Below, piece by piece: positions 10,003-16,620 of a DNA stretch of 64,000 bases. Within the stretch, counting starts at the first letter, position 1. Every line of letters begins with the position of its first letter. The notes beneath the pieces are model-generated. The model had not been told where the DNA came from. It was given only the letters and a program-made list of their open reading frames with translations, and did no database searches. The position numbers and the translations under genes are program-made. Source of the stretch: Christensenellaceae bacterium (GTDB lineage Bacteria; Bacillota; Clostridia; Christensenellales; UBA1750); contig JAITGM010000010.1 of the NCBI GenBank assembly GCA_031280685.1, positions 1 to 64,000 of the forward strand. The letters are read 5' to 3'.

Positions 10003-10040
10003 AACCCCGGCGCAGCACCAAAGCTTAGCCGGGGTTTTCC
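10003..10040 (+). terminator. Rho-independent terminator after the RHH-like gene
   Basis: AACCCCGGC and GCCGGGGTT form the stem around a 20-base loop, followed by TTTCCC. It begins 13 bases after the stop codon. Confidence 0.75.
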
Positions 10041-10084
10041 CTTGCTCTCAAAAGCACTTTGTCACACAAAATGTCATACGTATA

Positions 10085-10113
10085 AGAAAAACCGCCTGAT
10101 TTAGGCGGTTTTG
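10085..10113. terminator. Terminator next to attL
   Basis: AAAACCGCC-TGATTTA-GGCGGTTTT is a compact hairpin with A- and T-runs on both sides, so it can act in both directions. On the minus strand it stands directly downstream of the duplicated tRNA-Pro 3' end, and was probably the original terminator of that tRNA before the phage inserted. Confidence 0.7.
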
Positions 10114-10141
10114 TGGTCGAGGTGACAGGATTTGAACCTGC
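10114..10141. other. attL: 28-bp copy of the tRNA-Pro 3' end
   Basis: Bases 10114-10141 are identical to 52073-52100, which form the 3' end (T-arm half, acceptor strand and CCA) of the tRNA-Pro gene. The integrase gene begins 22 bp inside. Together the two copies define a prophage of about 42 kb. Confidence 0.9.
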
Positions 10142-10162
10142 AGACGGCTTTATAAAACTAGC

Positions 10163-11230
10163 CTATTTCAAGCTTTTTTCTGCTATCGTGTCCGTTTTCG
10201 TGTCCATTTCTCTTTGAGCCACACTCATAAGCGCCGCAAAATGCTCGTTCCCAATACGCGCGACTTCTTTAGCCTTAGCCTCCATGGTGGCACGATAAAC
10301 GCGCTTCATCGTGTGCTCAGAAGCCCAACCACCACGCTCCATTATGTACGCATCGGGCACCCCTAGGGCGTGTAAGATGGAAACCTGATAATGCCGAAGG
10401 TCATGAAATCGTAAGCCTTCTAGGCCAGCTTGTTTCACAAGTTTTCCGAATCTCCGAGTAATCGCATCCGGCATTAGGTCAACGATTCGGCCATTGGACG
10501 GTATTAGTTGCCGGGCGATATTCTCGTCCATCTCAACCACCCGCGCACTAGCCTTTGCTTTCGGTTGTTTGATCACCCAATGCCGATCCTTGTTCTGCAC
10601 CATCGCCTTGCTCACGCGCACGAATCCGTCTTTTGCATCTTCCTCTGTAAGCGCTGCGATTTCGCTGCGTCTAAGCGACCCGAAAGCAGCTAACAAGATC
10701 GCTTTGAGCAACTCGCTCCCATGGGCGCTTGCTATCAACTTGACGATGTCTGCATCGCTAGGAACGTATAGATTCGGCTCAATGCGCTGTGGAAGCGTAG
10801 TATTCAAGCGCATATCCGGCCTGAACATACCCAGTACCGCCGATAGTAACCCGTGTATGTTTCGAACGCTCTTAGGCGAGCGCCCAGCTGCCTCTATATT
10901 GATGGCTACTTGGATTTTTTCTCTCGTAAGGTCATCAAGCAATACTTCCATGAGCGATGGAAGCATCCTTCTACGCATGCTCTCGTATTCGCGCACCGTA
11001 GCCGGAGAGAGCACGCTACTCTTGCTCGCAATGTAGCGATCCGTAGCTACGCCTAAGGTTATCTTTGTTGCGGCACGCGTTGACTTCTTTGCAGCAAACT
11101 CTGCAGCTAGAAACTCCGCTTCTCTGCGATCATCTGCCGTGAAAGACCGTCGAACGGAATTTCCACTTGCATCTACGCCCGCAATGCGCACCCGCCACGC
11201 TCCGCTCGGCAGCTTATGCGCCTTAGCCAA
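10163..11230 (-). CDS. int: Tyrosine-family integrase of prophage C
   Basis: 355 residues: an N-terminal arm-binding domain (KLPSGAWRVRIAGVDASGN), a SAM-like core-binding domain (about residues 55-150) and the catalytic domain. The catalytic residues are visible: Arg in FGSLRRSEIAAL, the HDLRH box, the Trp/His position in GGWASEHTMK and the Tyr nucleophile in RVYRATM. It catalyses recombination between attP and the tRNA-Pro 3' end; attL lies 22 bp beyond its stop codon. It is the last gene of the leftward lysogeny operon and its first codons overlap the end of the ImmA-like gene. Its 3' end contains the repeat CGTGTCC-N4-TTCGTGTCC also found near attR. Confidence 0.95.
   Translation of the reverse strand: MAKAHKLPSGAWRVRIAGVDASGNSVRRSFTADDRREAEFLAAEFAAKKSTRAATKITLGVATDRYIASKSSVLSPATVREYESMRRRMLPSLMEVLLDDLTREKIQVAINIEAAGRSPKSVRNIHGLLSAVLGMFRPDMRLNTTLPQRIEPNLYVPSDADIVKLIASAHGSELLKAILLAAFGSLRRSEIAALTEEDAKDGFVRVSKAMVQNKDRHWVIKQPKAKASARVVEMDENIARQLIPSNGRIVDLMPDAITRRFGKLVKQAGLEGLRFHDLRHYQVSILHALGVPDAYIMERGGWASEHTMKRVYRATMEAKAKEVARIGNEHFAALMSVAQREMDTKTDTIAEKSLK
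10187..10209. repeat. Integrase arm-type repeat candidate, left copy
   Basis: Two CGTGTCC units spaced by RTTTT. The 23-bp block differs by one base from 51929-51951 near attR and has the same orientation. It lies 46 bp inside attL, within the 3' end of the integrase gene. Confidence 0.5.
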
Positions 11231-11645
11231 TCCCCCACACGCCCTTTCTCCTATAGTATTTGATAGCGCACTCCACGAGGTCTTCGGTCACCCCAAGTTC
11301 TTCGGCGGCAATTTGCGGATTTCCGTTACATACGTTGAGCACGCTGGCTAATCGCTTTGCTGGAAGCAAACTCCCAATCGTGAGCGCTATGGCACGCTGT
11401 TCTTGCTTGACGATGGCAAGCGCACTCATCGCACGCATGTCACCAGTCCCTGTAGACAAATGGGCGATTTCGTGAGCAAGAATGCACTTGCGCGCGGCGG
11501 CTGATAGGCCCTTGCGCACGATTATGGTTTTGCGGCGTCCATGGCAGACAACGAGGCCGTCCGTTCCATCTGGCAGGGCATCGTCCTCGACGACCTTGGC
11601 GCCCGCATCGTGTGCGGATTGCTGTAATGCTTCATAGATTGTCAT
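11223..11645 (-). CDS. ImmA/IrrE-like metallopeptidase
   Basis: 140 residues from ATG at 11645, eight bases after AGGAGGG. A longer frame exists but lacks a ribosome-binding site. The zinc-peptidase motif HEIAH (in CILAHEIAHLSTG) sits near residue 72, with helical flanks typical of COG2856. Known relatives (ImmA of ICEBs1, and IrrE) cleave or inactivate a repressor to induce the element. Its position downstream of the CI-like repressor and before the integrase fits control of induction. The C-terminal half (LASVLNVCNGNPQIAAEELGVTEDLVECAIKYYRR) also matches the family. The partner is presumably the repressor at 14707-15105. Confidence 0.9.
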   Translation of the reverse strand: MTIYEALQQSAHDAGAKVVEDDALPDGTDGLVVCHGRRKTIIVRKGLSAAARKCILAHEIAHLSTGTGDMRAMSALAIVKQEQRAIALTIGSLLPAKRLASVLNVCNGNPQIAAEELGVTEDLVECAIKYYRRKGVWGIG

Positions 11646-11770
11646 AAGATGATCCCTCCTGTTGTTTCCGTTTTGTTTCAACAGGTTACTATCTCCAGCG
11701 ACAAATAGCAACAGTACGGCGCGAAATGAATGGTAAAAATGTGTAAGGGCGCGTTTTGTGGCGTGGACGC

Positions 11771-13918
11771 TTAACGCTCATATGCCCGCAAAAACTCATC
11801 TTCATACTCTCTGCAGTCGCGCCGCGTGATGATGTTTTCTTTAAGCGCCCATTGCATGGATTCGTAGAAAATATGCTTGATAGTTTGACCCAAGGGGCGC
11901 TCTTCGCCGCGATAGCTTTTGTGCAAGCCGCTATTGACCGCATTCTGTAGGCAGACGTGAATGAGTTTGAAGGATCGCTCTTCGGTTGTTGAGCCATCAT
12001 CGGCGTCAAAGGCATCACTGTCGTCTAACGAGCGCATCATGTCATCGCGGTAGGATGGGAGATCGGCGGGCAGGGTGGATTCGAAGGATTCAAGGAGGGA
12101 ATAGATGGAAGCGAATAGGTCGTCGGTCTTATCGACTAATGACTTCCCTTGTCGTACGGCTCGAAGTTCTTTTGATGCACTCCCATTCTTGACCTCTGGA
12201 TGCAATGTTAGGAAGGCCTCCTCTTGTGATACGCCCGATTTCACCATTGCTGCGAAGCGCTCATCACGCAATTCGCTCACGGCGTCAAAACTCGGATATT
12301 TCTTTTTTATCTCGCTCGCTTCCTCCATAAGCGCATCTATGCGTGTCTTTCGTGAAGTAGCCAACTCTTCTTCCATCTGCTTTATCTGGACAAGCTGTTC
12401 AACGGTCACTTCGCGATTTATGGCCTCTTCTTCTAATGATGTGCTCACAACTGGAACTGTTGAATGATCTAATAAGCTGCCATCATTATTGAAAGGTTTT
12501 TCGCTTGTATTTGCATTGTGCTGCCTATCAAACAGAAATGCTTTAAGTCCGTTTTCAAATGAGCGCCCGACGCTTGGCAACGCTTCCAGTTGTCTCGATA
12601 TGTATTTAATTTCTTGTTCAAAGTCTTTTGATGATATTTGCGCATTGTCTAAAAGTTCCTTTTCGTTCACCGTAAAAATGGCGTAAAACATCCACACAAC
12701 TTCTTGTTTGTTCAGAAATTTTATGTCTTTCACGATGTTTTCAATCATTATTTTTCTTATGCACATCCTTGCCATTCTCTCAAGCACTTGTTCATAGTGT
12801 GATTCGAACATATCACTGTATTCCGTTTGCAGTTCACTAAATGCAACTCGAATGGTTTCCGACTTGCTTGCAATATTTTGTATCTTCGCACTTAATACAT
12901 CGCTACTCGCAGGCAAACTATTGAGCCTCTGTTCATATTGGTTTAATACAACTCTCATTTTCCGCACCAATGCTTTAAACACTTTTGTATTTCTAGCTTG
13001 GTTCGATTCCGTCTGCCTGTCTGTGCACCTGCTTCTTCCTGTAACAGACGTCTTATTTTCGCCGTTAATCTTTCGAGCCAGCCATCTAAAGAACCACACT
13101 AAAGCGGCCGTAACCCCGCCTACAATTGCGCCAGACAAAGCGGTCAATATCCAATCAGAAAACATTTCCATTACTACAACTTCCTCGGCTTCTGTCCGCG
13201 TCATCCCGACTGATGCTGTTTGGAGTCCTGGTTTTGACTTCACATCAAAAACAATGCTCTTCATCGCTTTCTCAAACAAATAAACAGTATAGCTATTAAA
13301 CGATGTATTGCCATAGGTACGCCAGCTCACCGTTATCGGTCTTCCATTTACCACGGTTGTATACATCTGAGCCCCTGACCTCAAAGTATTAGCTTCAACG
13401 CTTACAGATACAAGAGCATATTTTTGCCCATTGTACTCACACATCTCATTGTTCAAAATTCGCATTCCTTTTTGTTTTGCGCCAGCCACCAATCCATCCA
13501 GAAGTGCCTGCGTGTCGGCTTCGTCCAGATCGTCCATGCTCCACAAAGCATCCAATGTAGTTTCCGTATCGCACATAATAACAAGCTCACTCATCGCTTC
13601 TCCCGGTTCAATGGGAACGATAGCATCTAGCCAGGAATTGTTTTTCGGCATATCGATACTCTGAAACTCGCTAATGTTTATCCCGACTTTTTCCGAAAGT
13701 GCAGTTGAATTAATAACCTTATCGCGCGTAATCACATACCAATCCAGCGGTATATCCAGGCTCATATCCAGCTCATCTATCGTCCAGGTTTTGGCCGTAA
13801 TTGCGAACGCGGGCACGGCTACGCTGAGCAGCATTACAGAAAGAAGCAAGATCGCAAGCCCGGCTTTATTTCTTGTTCCGTTTACGCTCCTCAGCCCCTC
13901 TCTCTTCGTTTTCACCAT
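11771..13918 (-). CDS. Lysogeny-operon membrane protein with a capsid-scaffold-like cytoplasmic segment
   Basis: 715 residues, no family recognised overall. Residues 18-39 form a signal peptide or first TM (LAILLLSVMLLSVAVPAFA), residues 40-252 a probable outside domain, residues about 255-282 a TM helix followed by positive charges, and 283-715 a largely helical cytoplasmic part. Residues 505-573 align with residues 139-215 of the phage scaffold protein (gene 30359-31261): TVEQL-x2-I-x2-M-x2-ELA-x2-R, then RI-x-A-x-M-x-EA, FD-x3-EL-x3-RF-x-A-x-V-x2-G-x-SQ-x2-A-x4-H. About 31 of 69 residues are identical by hand alignment, with one 8-residue gap. The gene overlaps the preceding membrane-protein gene by 53 bp and is more A/T-rich than the phage average. 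It should be expressed from the repressor transcript in the lysogen. Inferred role: superinfection interference. Confidence 0.75.
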   Translation of the reverse strand: MVKTKREGLRSVNGTRNKAGLAILLLSVMLLSVAVPAFAITAKTWTIDELDMSLDIPLDWYVITRDKVINSTALSEKVGINISEFQSIDMPKNNSWLDAIVPIEPGEAMSELVIMCDTETTLDALWSMDDLDEADTQALLDGLVAGAKQKGMRILNNEMCEYNGQKYALVSVSVEANTLRSGAQMYTTVVNGRPITVSWRTYGNTSFNSYTVYLFEKAMKSIVFDVKSKPGLQTASVGMTRTEAEEVVVMEMFSDWILTALSGAIVGGVTAALVWFFRWLARKINGENKTSVTGRSRCTDRQTESNQARNTKVFKALVRKMRVVLNQYEQRLNSLPASSDVLSAKIQNIASKSETIRVAFSELQTEYSDMFESHYEQVLERMARMCIRKIMIENIVKDIKFLNKQEVVWMFYAIFTVNEKELLDNAQISSKDFEQEIKYISRQLEALPSVGRSFENGLKAFLFDRQHNANTSEKPFNNDGSLLDHSTVPVVSTSLEEEAINREVTVEQLVQIKQMEEELATSRKTRIDALMEEASEIKKKYPSFDAVSELRDERFAAMVKSGVSQEEAFLTLHPEVKNGSASKELRAVRQGKSLVDKTDDLFASIYSLLESFESTLPADLPSYRDDMMRSLDDSDAFDADDGSTTEERSFKLIHVCLQNAVNSGLHKSYRGEERPLGQTIKHIFYESMQWALKENIITRRDCREYEDEFLRAYER

Positions 13919-14726
13919 ACAAAATTCGGCTGTAAATATCCAATGCCTCTTTATCTCCTCGCCTTATCCTGCGCTTCAGCCTAATAACCTCAGCCCTCCG
14001 CTTTGCTGCAGAAACGAGTAGCATATCAGTCTTTATTTTTTCTAGCTCTCCTTCGGCCCGTATTCGATTCTCCGTCGTTCCTCTAGCTTCGATTGCGTCC
14101 ATTGCGTCTAGGTCTATTTTTAGGTTAATCAAAACGCCCTCTTCTCGCAACTTGGTTGCGTTTTCGTGCTGTGCTTGCTCGTAATCATTTACTAATCTTT
14201 CTATAACCCATTCTTCTAAAGGCGTGTATGGCCAAGGCTTATCTTGCTTGGTTTGTTGATGTACTTTGTTTTTATTTCCTAGGGCGATATAGCTTCTAAC
14301 AAACCGAATCACCCATGGGATTTGGGCCAACACAACTCCAAATGGGAAAACTTCAAAGACACCTCTTATTGACGTTTCCCACAACCATTCCTTTGTAGCT
14401 GTTTCATATGGTGGCCAGCTCTTTGTAGATTCAACGCGAATAAAATAAACTAAACACGAAACGACAAGCAGTGCAACTGTAAATATGACCGAAGAAAGCA
14501 GTGCGGAAAGCGCGGCCTTTTTGAAATATGGGTAGGATTTAGAGCAATTCACTTCCGCGCTTTCTACTCTAATATATGATGTCGACAAACACGCAACAAT
14601 TAACGCGGCTAACAGATTAAACCACCACGCCGAATGAACCAGAAAGTAGAGCAACTCGTTAACCGCGAATCCCAGCAAGATCGGCGCTACATAGCGCAAT
14701 AAGAACTTACTTGCGTTTGCGTTCAC
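13866..14726 (-). CDS. Four-TM membrane protein in the lysogeny operon
   Basis: 286 residues with four predicted transmembrane helices (about 11-30, 32-50, 71-96, 120-147) and a charged, helical cytoplasmic tail (150-286, rich in Glu, Lys and Arg; ends GAEERKRNKK). I do not recognise the family. The start overlaps the last 20 bases of the repressor gene, and the stop lies inside the next membrane-protein gene, so the three are translationally coupled. A/T-richer than the phage structural genes. Genes in this position, expressed with the repressor during lysogeny, often encode superinfection exclusion or defence functions. That role is inferred from position only. Confidence 0.7.
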   Translation of the reverse strand: MNANASKFLLRYVAPILLGFAVNELLYFLVHSAWWFNLLAALIVACLSTSYIRVESAEVNCSKSYPYFKKAALSALLSSVIFTVALLVVSCLVYFIRVESTKSWPPYETATKEWLWETSIRGVFEVFPFGVVLAQIPWVIRFVRSYIALGNKNKVHQQTKQDKPWPYTPLEEWVIERLVNDYEQAQHENATKLREEGVLINLKIDLDAMDAIEARGTTENRIRAEGELEKIKTDMLLVSAAKRRAEVIRLKRRIRRGDKEALDIYSRILYGENEERGAEERKRNKK

Positions 14727-15105
14727 GCTCTTCGTCCTCCTTCATCTTCTGCAACTGGTACTCCACGTAGTCGCTGATCGCTTTCTGTCGCTCGGGCGGT
14801 AGCTGGTTGTAGGTTAGGCCGCCTAGGTCAGCGGCGACAATGATGGTTTCGTCGTCATCGTCGCGGGCACCGGATGCAGCCATTGTGCGAACGTCCGTTC
14901 GACCCATCAGGTAATCCGTGGAAACTCCAAAGTAATCAGCAAGCCTTCCTAGATTATCAAGGTTAGGCGCTCCCTTGCCGTTCCTCCAGTTGGATATCAA
15001 CCCATTTGCAATCCCCGTTGCCTTTGTAAGTTTGTAGCTACTCACATCTAGTTCTGACATGAGAGCATTTAGTCGCTCTGTAAATTCCAAAAATTTCATC
15101 TCCAT
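14707..15105 (-). CDS. CI-like XRE-family repressor of prophage C
   Basis: 132 residues. Residues about 7-65 form a classical helix-turn-helix (LNALMSELDVSSYKLTKATGIANGLISNWRNG) followed by the frequent dimer-linker motif DYFGVSTDYLMGR. The C-terminal half is acidic and has no LexA-type autoprotease domain, consistent with removal by the neighbouring ImmA-like peptidase instead of RecA-stimulated self-cleavage. The gene is divergent from the early genes; the interval 15106-15204 holds a promoter and inverted repeats that it presumably binds. It heads the operon repressor, two membrane proteins, ImmA, integrase. Confidence 0.9.
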   Translation of the reverse strand: MEMKFLEFTERLNALMSELDVSSYKLTKATGIANGLISNWRNGKGAPNLDNLGRLADYFGVSTDYLMGRTDVRTMAASGARDDDDETIIVAADLGGLTYNQLPPERQKAISDYVEYQLQKMKEDEERERKRK

Positions 15106-15108
15106 TAT

Positions 15109-15151
15109 CTCTAAGATTCCTATTGCATATCTCCATAAATAAAGATATACT
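15109..15151 (+). promoter_or_regulatory. Early promoter with operator-like repeats
   Basis: TTGCAT (15123-15128) and TATACT (15146-15151) are spaced by 17 bp and read rightwards. ATCTCTAAGAT (15109-15119) and ATATCT-N10-AGATAT (15128-15149 region) are short inverted repeats that overlap the promoter, as expected for repressor/Cro sites. Confidence 0.65.
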
Positions 15152-15204
15152 CATCTCATTCCACCAGGTGTGTCCAACTACTCGTGAAAGGAGGTGCCCC
15201 TGTC

Positions 15205-15426
15205 ATGTGCGCGCCAGCCAACGCCGTCCCCATAAGCGACCTCATCCAGGGCCTAGAGCATCAAAAGCTGTCCTGGGAGCGCGGTGTTGACTGGATTTTT
15301 CAAGCCGCTACGGTTGAGCGAACCGTGCCCGGCTACCTCGAAGCGCTTCGGCCCGCAGAAATCGCATTCCTGGCAAACGTCATTGATGCTCTGAAGCGTC
15401 TGGCTGCGATTGAAGATCAAGCGTGA
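15205..15426 (+). CDS. Small early phage protein
   Basis: 73 residues from the ATG at 15205, which has AAAGGAGGT nine bases upstream. An in-frame GTG at 15184 lacks a ribosome-binding site. The sequence (SDLIQGLEHQKLSWERGVDWI, LRPAEIAFLANVIDALKRL) is helical, with no recognised family. It is the first rightward gene after the immunity promoter, so it is expressed early. Its last 47 bases overlap a convergent gene on the minus strand. Confidence 0.6.
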   Translation: MCAPANAVPISDLIQGLEHQKLSWERGVDWIFQAATVERTVPGYLEALRPAEIAFLANVIDALKRLAAIEDQA

Positions 15427-15661
15427 TTGGCGCTGATGACAACAATGCTCCTGAGCCACGAAAAAACATGCGAATGATCGCCGCGCAGCATTGCTCACAG
15501 ACCAGATTGCCATTGAGTTCCTCGCATCCGGCGAAATTGGGCCTTGGAACCCACGTGTCACCGTTCCACATCCTGTCCATTTGCATGGGATAAACCTTGG
15601 AATTACGCGGACATAAAACACGGAAGTTTACGAAATCAATGTCCCCAACTCTGTGATGCAT
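15380..15661 (-). CDS. Small Cys-rich phage protein, antisense to the early operon
   Basis: 93 residues from an ATG behind GAGAGGG. The pattern VLCPRNSKVYPMQM, PNFAGCEELNGN and VCEQCC-x3-RMFF has four or five spaced Cys, resembling small phage proteins with a Cys-rich knuckle (CP...GCE...C..C). A minus-strand promoter (TTGACA-N17-TAAATT, 15690-15718) stands just upstream. The convergent gene overlaps its 3' end. I am not certain that it is translated; the ordinary residue composition and the promoter favour it. Confidence 0.5.
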   Translation of the reverse strand: MHHRVGDIDFVNFRVLCPRNSKVYPMQMDRMWNGDTWVPRPNFAGCEELNGNLVCEQCCAAIIRMFFRGSGALLSSAPITLDLQSQPDASEHQ

Positions 15662-15689
15662 GCGAACCCTCTCAAGCGCAGTTTCCCCC

Positions 15690-15718
15690 AATTTACCCCC
15701 AATAATGTACTTTGTCAA
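15690..15718 (-). promoter_or_regulatory. Minus-strand promoter TTGACA-N17-TAAATT
   Basis: A perfect -35 box (15713-15718) and a near-consensus -10 (15690-15695) with a 17-bp spacer, reading leftwards through the 15380-15661 gene and possibly on towards the immunity region. Confidence 0.6.
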
Positions 15719-15744
15719 CCTGGTGAACAAAAGGAGGTGAGCTA

Positions 15745-15960
15745 ATGCTAGGCGTGAACATTCGCAGATGCTTGAACGACGTAGGTATGACTGCGCTTGA
15801 TTTAGCAGACGCGTGTGGGTGCAGTAAGTCCTTCATGAGCTACGTCTTGAGCGGCGAAAAAGTGCCGAACGCTTACATGTTTTCTCGCATGGCCAAAGCG
15901 CTCGGCTGCACGATGGAGCATCTCATGGCCGAAGACCCATCGCACGAAGCAGCTCAATGA
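15745..15960 (+). CDS. Cro-like XRE regulator
   Basis: 71 residues consisting almost entirely of a helix-turn-helix domain: MTALDLADACGCSKSFMSYV is the recognition unit, followed by MFSRMAKALGCTMEHLM. AGGAGGT lies six bases before the ATG. Its size and position as an early rightward gene opposite the CI-like repressor fit a Cro-type switch partner. The stop overlaps the ATG of the next gene (ATGA), so the two are translationally coupled. Confidence 0.85.
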   Translation: MLGVNIRRCLNDVGMTALDLADACGCSKSFMSYVLSGEKVPNAYMFSRMAKALGCTMEHLMAEDPSHEAAQ

Positions 15961-16127
15961 CACGACGATCTAGAGCCCGCCCGAACGTTCGCGTGTTCGT
16001 ATGCACCATCTGCAGGCAACGGGCGACGGCCACGCGACGGCATCCAACCGCTATTGGCCACATCAAACATATGTGGTGCCCTAAGTGCCGCGAGGTTACG
16101 GCACACGAACAGATTTATGACTACTGA
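15957..16127 (+). CDS. 56-residue zinc-ribbon phage protein
   Basis: Starts at the ATG overlapping the Cro-like stop. The sequence has two CxxC knuckles, VFVCTICRQRATATRR and MWCPKCREVTAHEQI, separated by GHIKH. This matches a widespread family of tiny phage zinc-ribbon proteins with unknown function, usually in early regions. Four Cys should bind one zinc ion. It was too short for ordinary gene callers with a 60-codon cut-off but is well supported by its motif and coupling. Confidence 0.75.
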   Translation: MTRRSRARPNVRVFVCTICRQRATATRRHPTAIGHIKHMWCPKCREVTAHEQIYDY

Positions 16128-16141
16128 AAGGAGGAATCAGG

Positions 16142-16423
16142 ATGCCTAAGCTAACGCCGCGCCCACTTCCGGGACGCACCATTAAGCTCTTGCAGATCAA
16201 GACGAGCCTGCATGCAGCGCTGGAACTCCTGAGGGCGCGTGGGGAAAAAGATCCGTTTAAGTCGCTGTCCATGGCGGCGCGCGTGTCCACCTACACACTA
16301 GGGCGTCGCATGATGGAACCCGAAAAAATGACGCTCGGGGAACTGATTGGCATTGCTAGCAAGCTTGGCGTGCCCATCGAAAGCCTGCTGAGCGGGGAAG
16401 GAGTGCTAAAACATGTCGGGTGA
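16142..16423 (+). CDS. Early helix-turn-helix-like regulator
   Basis: 93 residues behind AAAGGAGG. After a basic N-terminus (PKLTPRPLPGRTIKLLQIK) it has an HTH-like core (SMAARVSTYTLGRRMMEPEKMTLGELIGIASKLGVPIESLL) similar to XRE-related regulators of clostridial phages. The last 11 bases overlap the next small gene. Expected to act early, possibly in the lysis-lysogeny decision. The exact target is not deducible. Confidence 0.65.
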   Translation: MPKLTPRPLPGRTIKLLQIKTSLHAALELLRARGEKDPFKSLSMAARVSTYTLGRRMMEPEKMTLGELIGIASKLGVPIESLLSGEGVLKHVG

Positions 16424-16544
16424 AGTGATCTTGCGATCCATCTTCGCGCTGCTCGTCCTATACTGCTTCGCTCTGGGCGTCGTAACGCTCGGAAAGCAGC
16501 TCATCTATGGGATCGGGCACATTATAGGCCGGTTATGGCCGTAA
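16413..16544 (+). CDS. 43-residue single-TM protein
   Basis: ATG at 16413 overlaps the end of the regulator gene and has GGAAGGAG upstream. Residues 8-29 (LRSIFALLVLYCFALGVVTL) form one transmembrane helix, followed by a short amphipathic tail (LIYGIGHIIGRLWP). No recognised family. Many phages encode such small early membrane proteins. Confidence 0.55.
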   Translation: MSGEVILRSIFALLVLYCFALGVVTLGKQLIYGIGHIIGRLWP

Positions 16545-16620
16545 GGAACGATAAAAAAAGACCCCGTTAGGGGCCAAGAAACAACACCCGCAGTATACCG
16601 CGGGATCGGAGGAATGTCAA

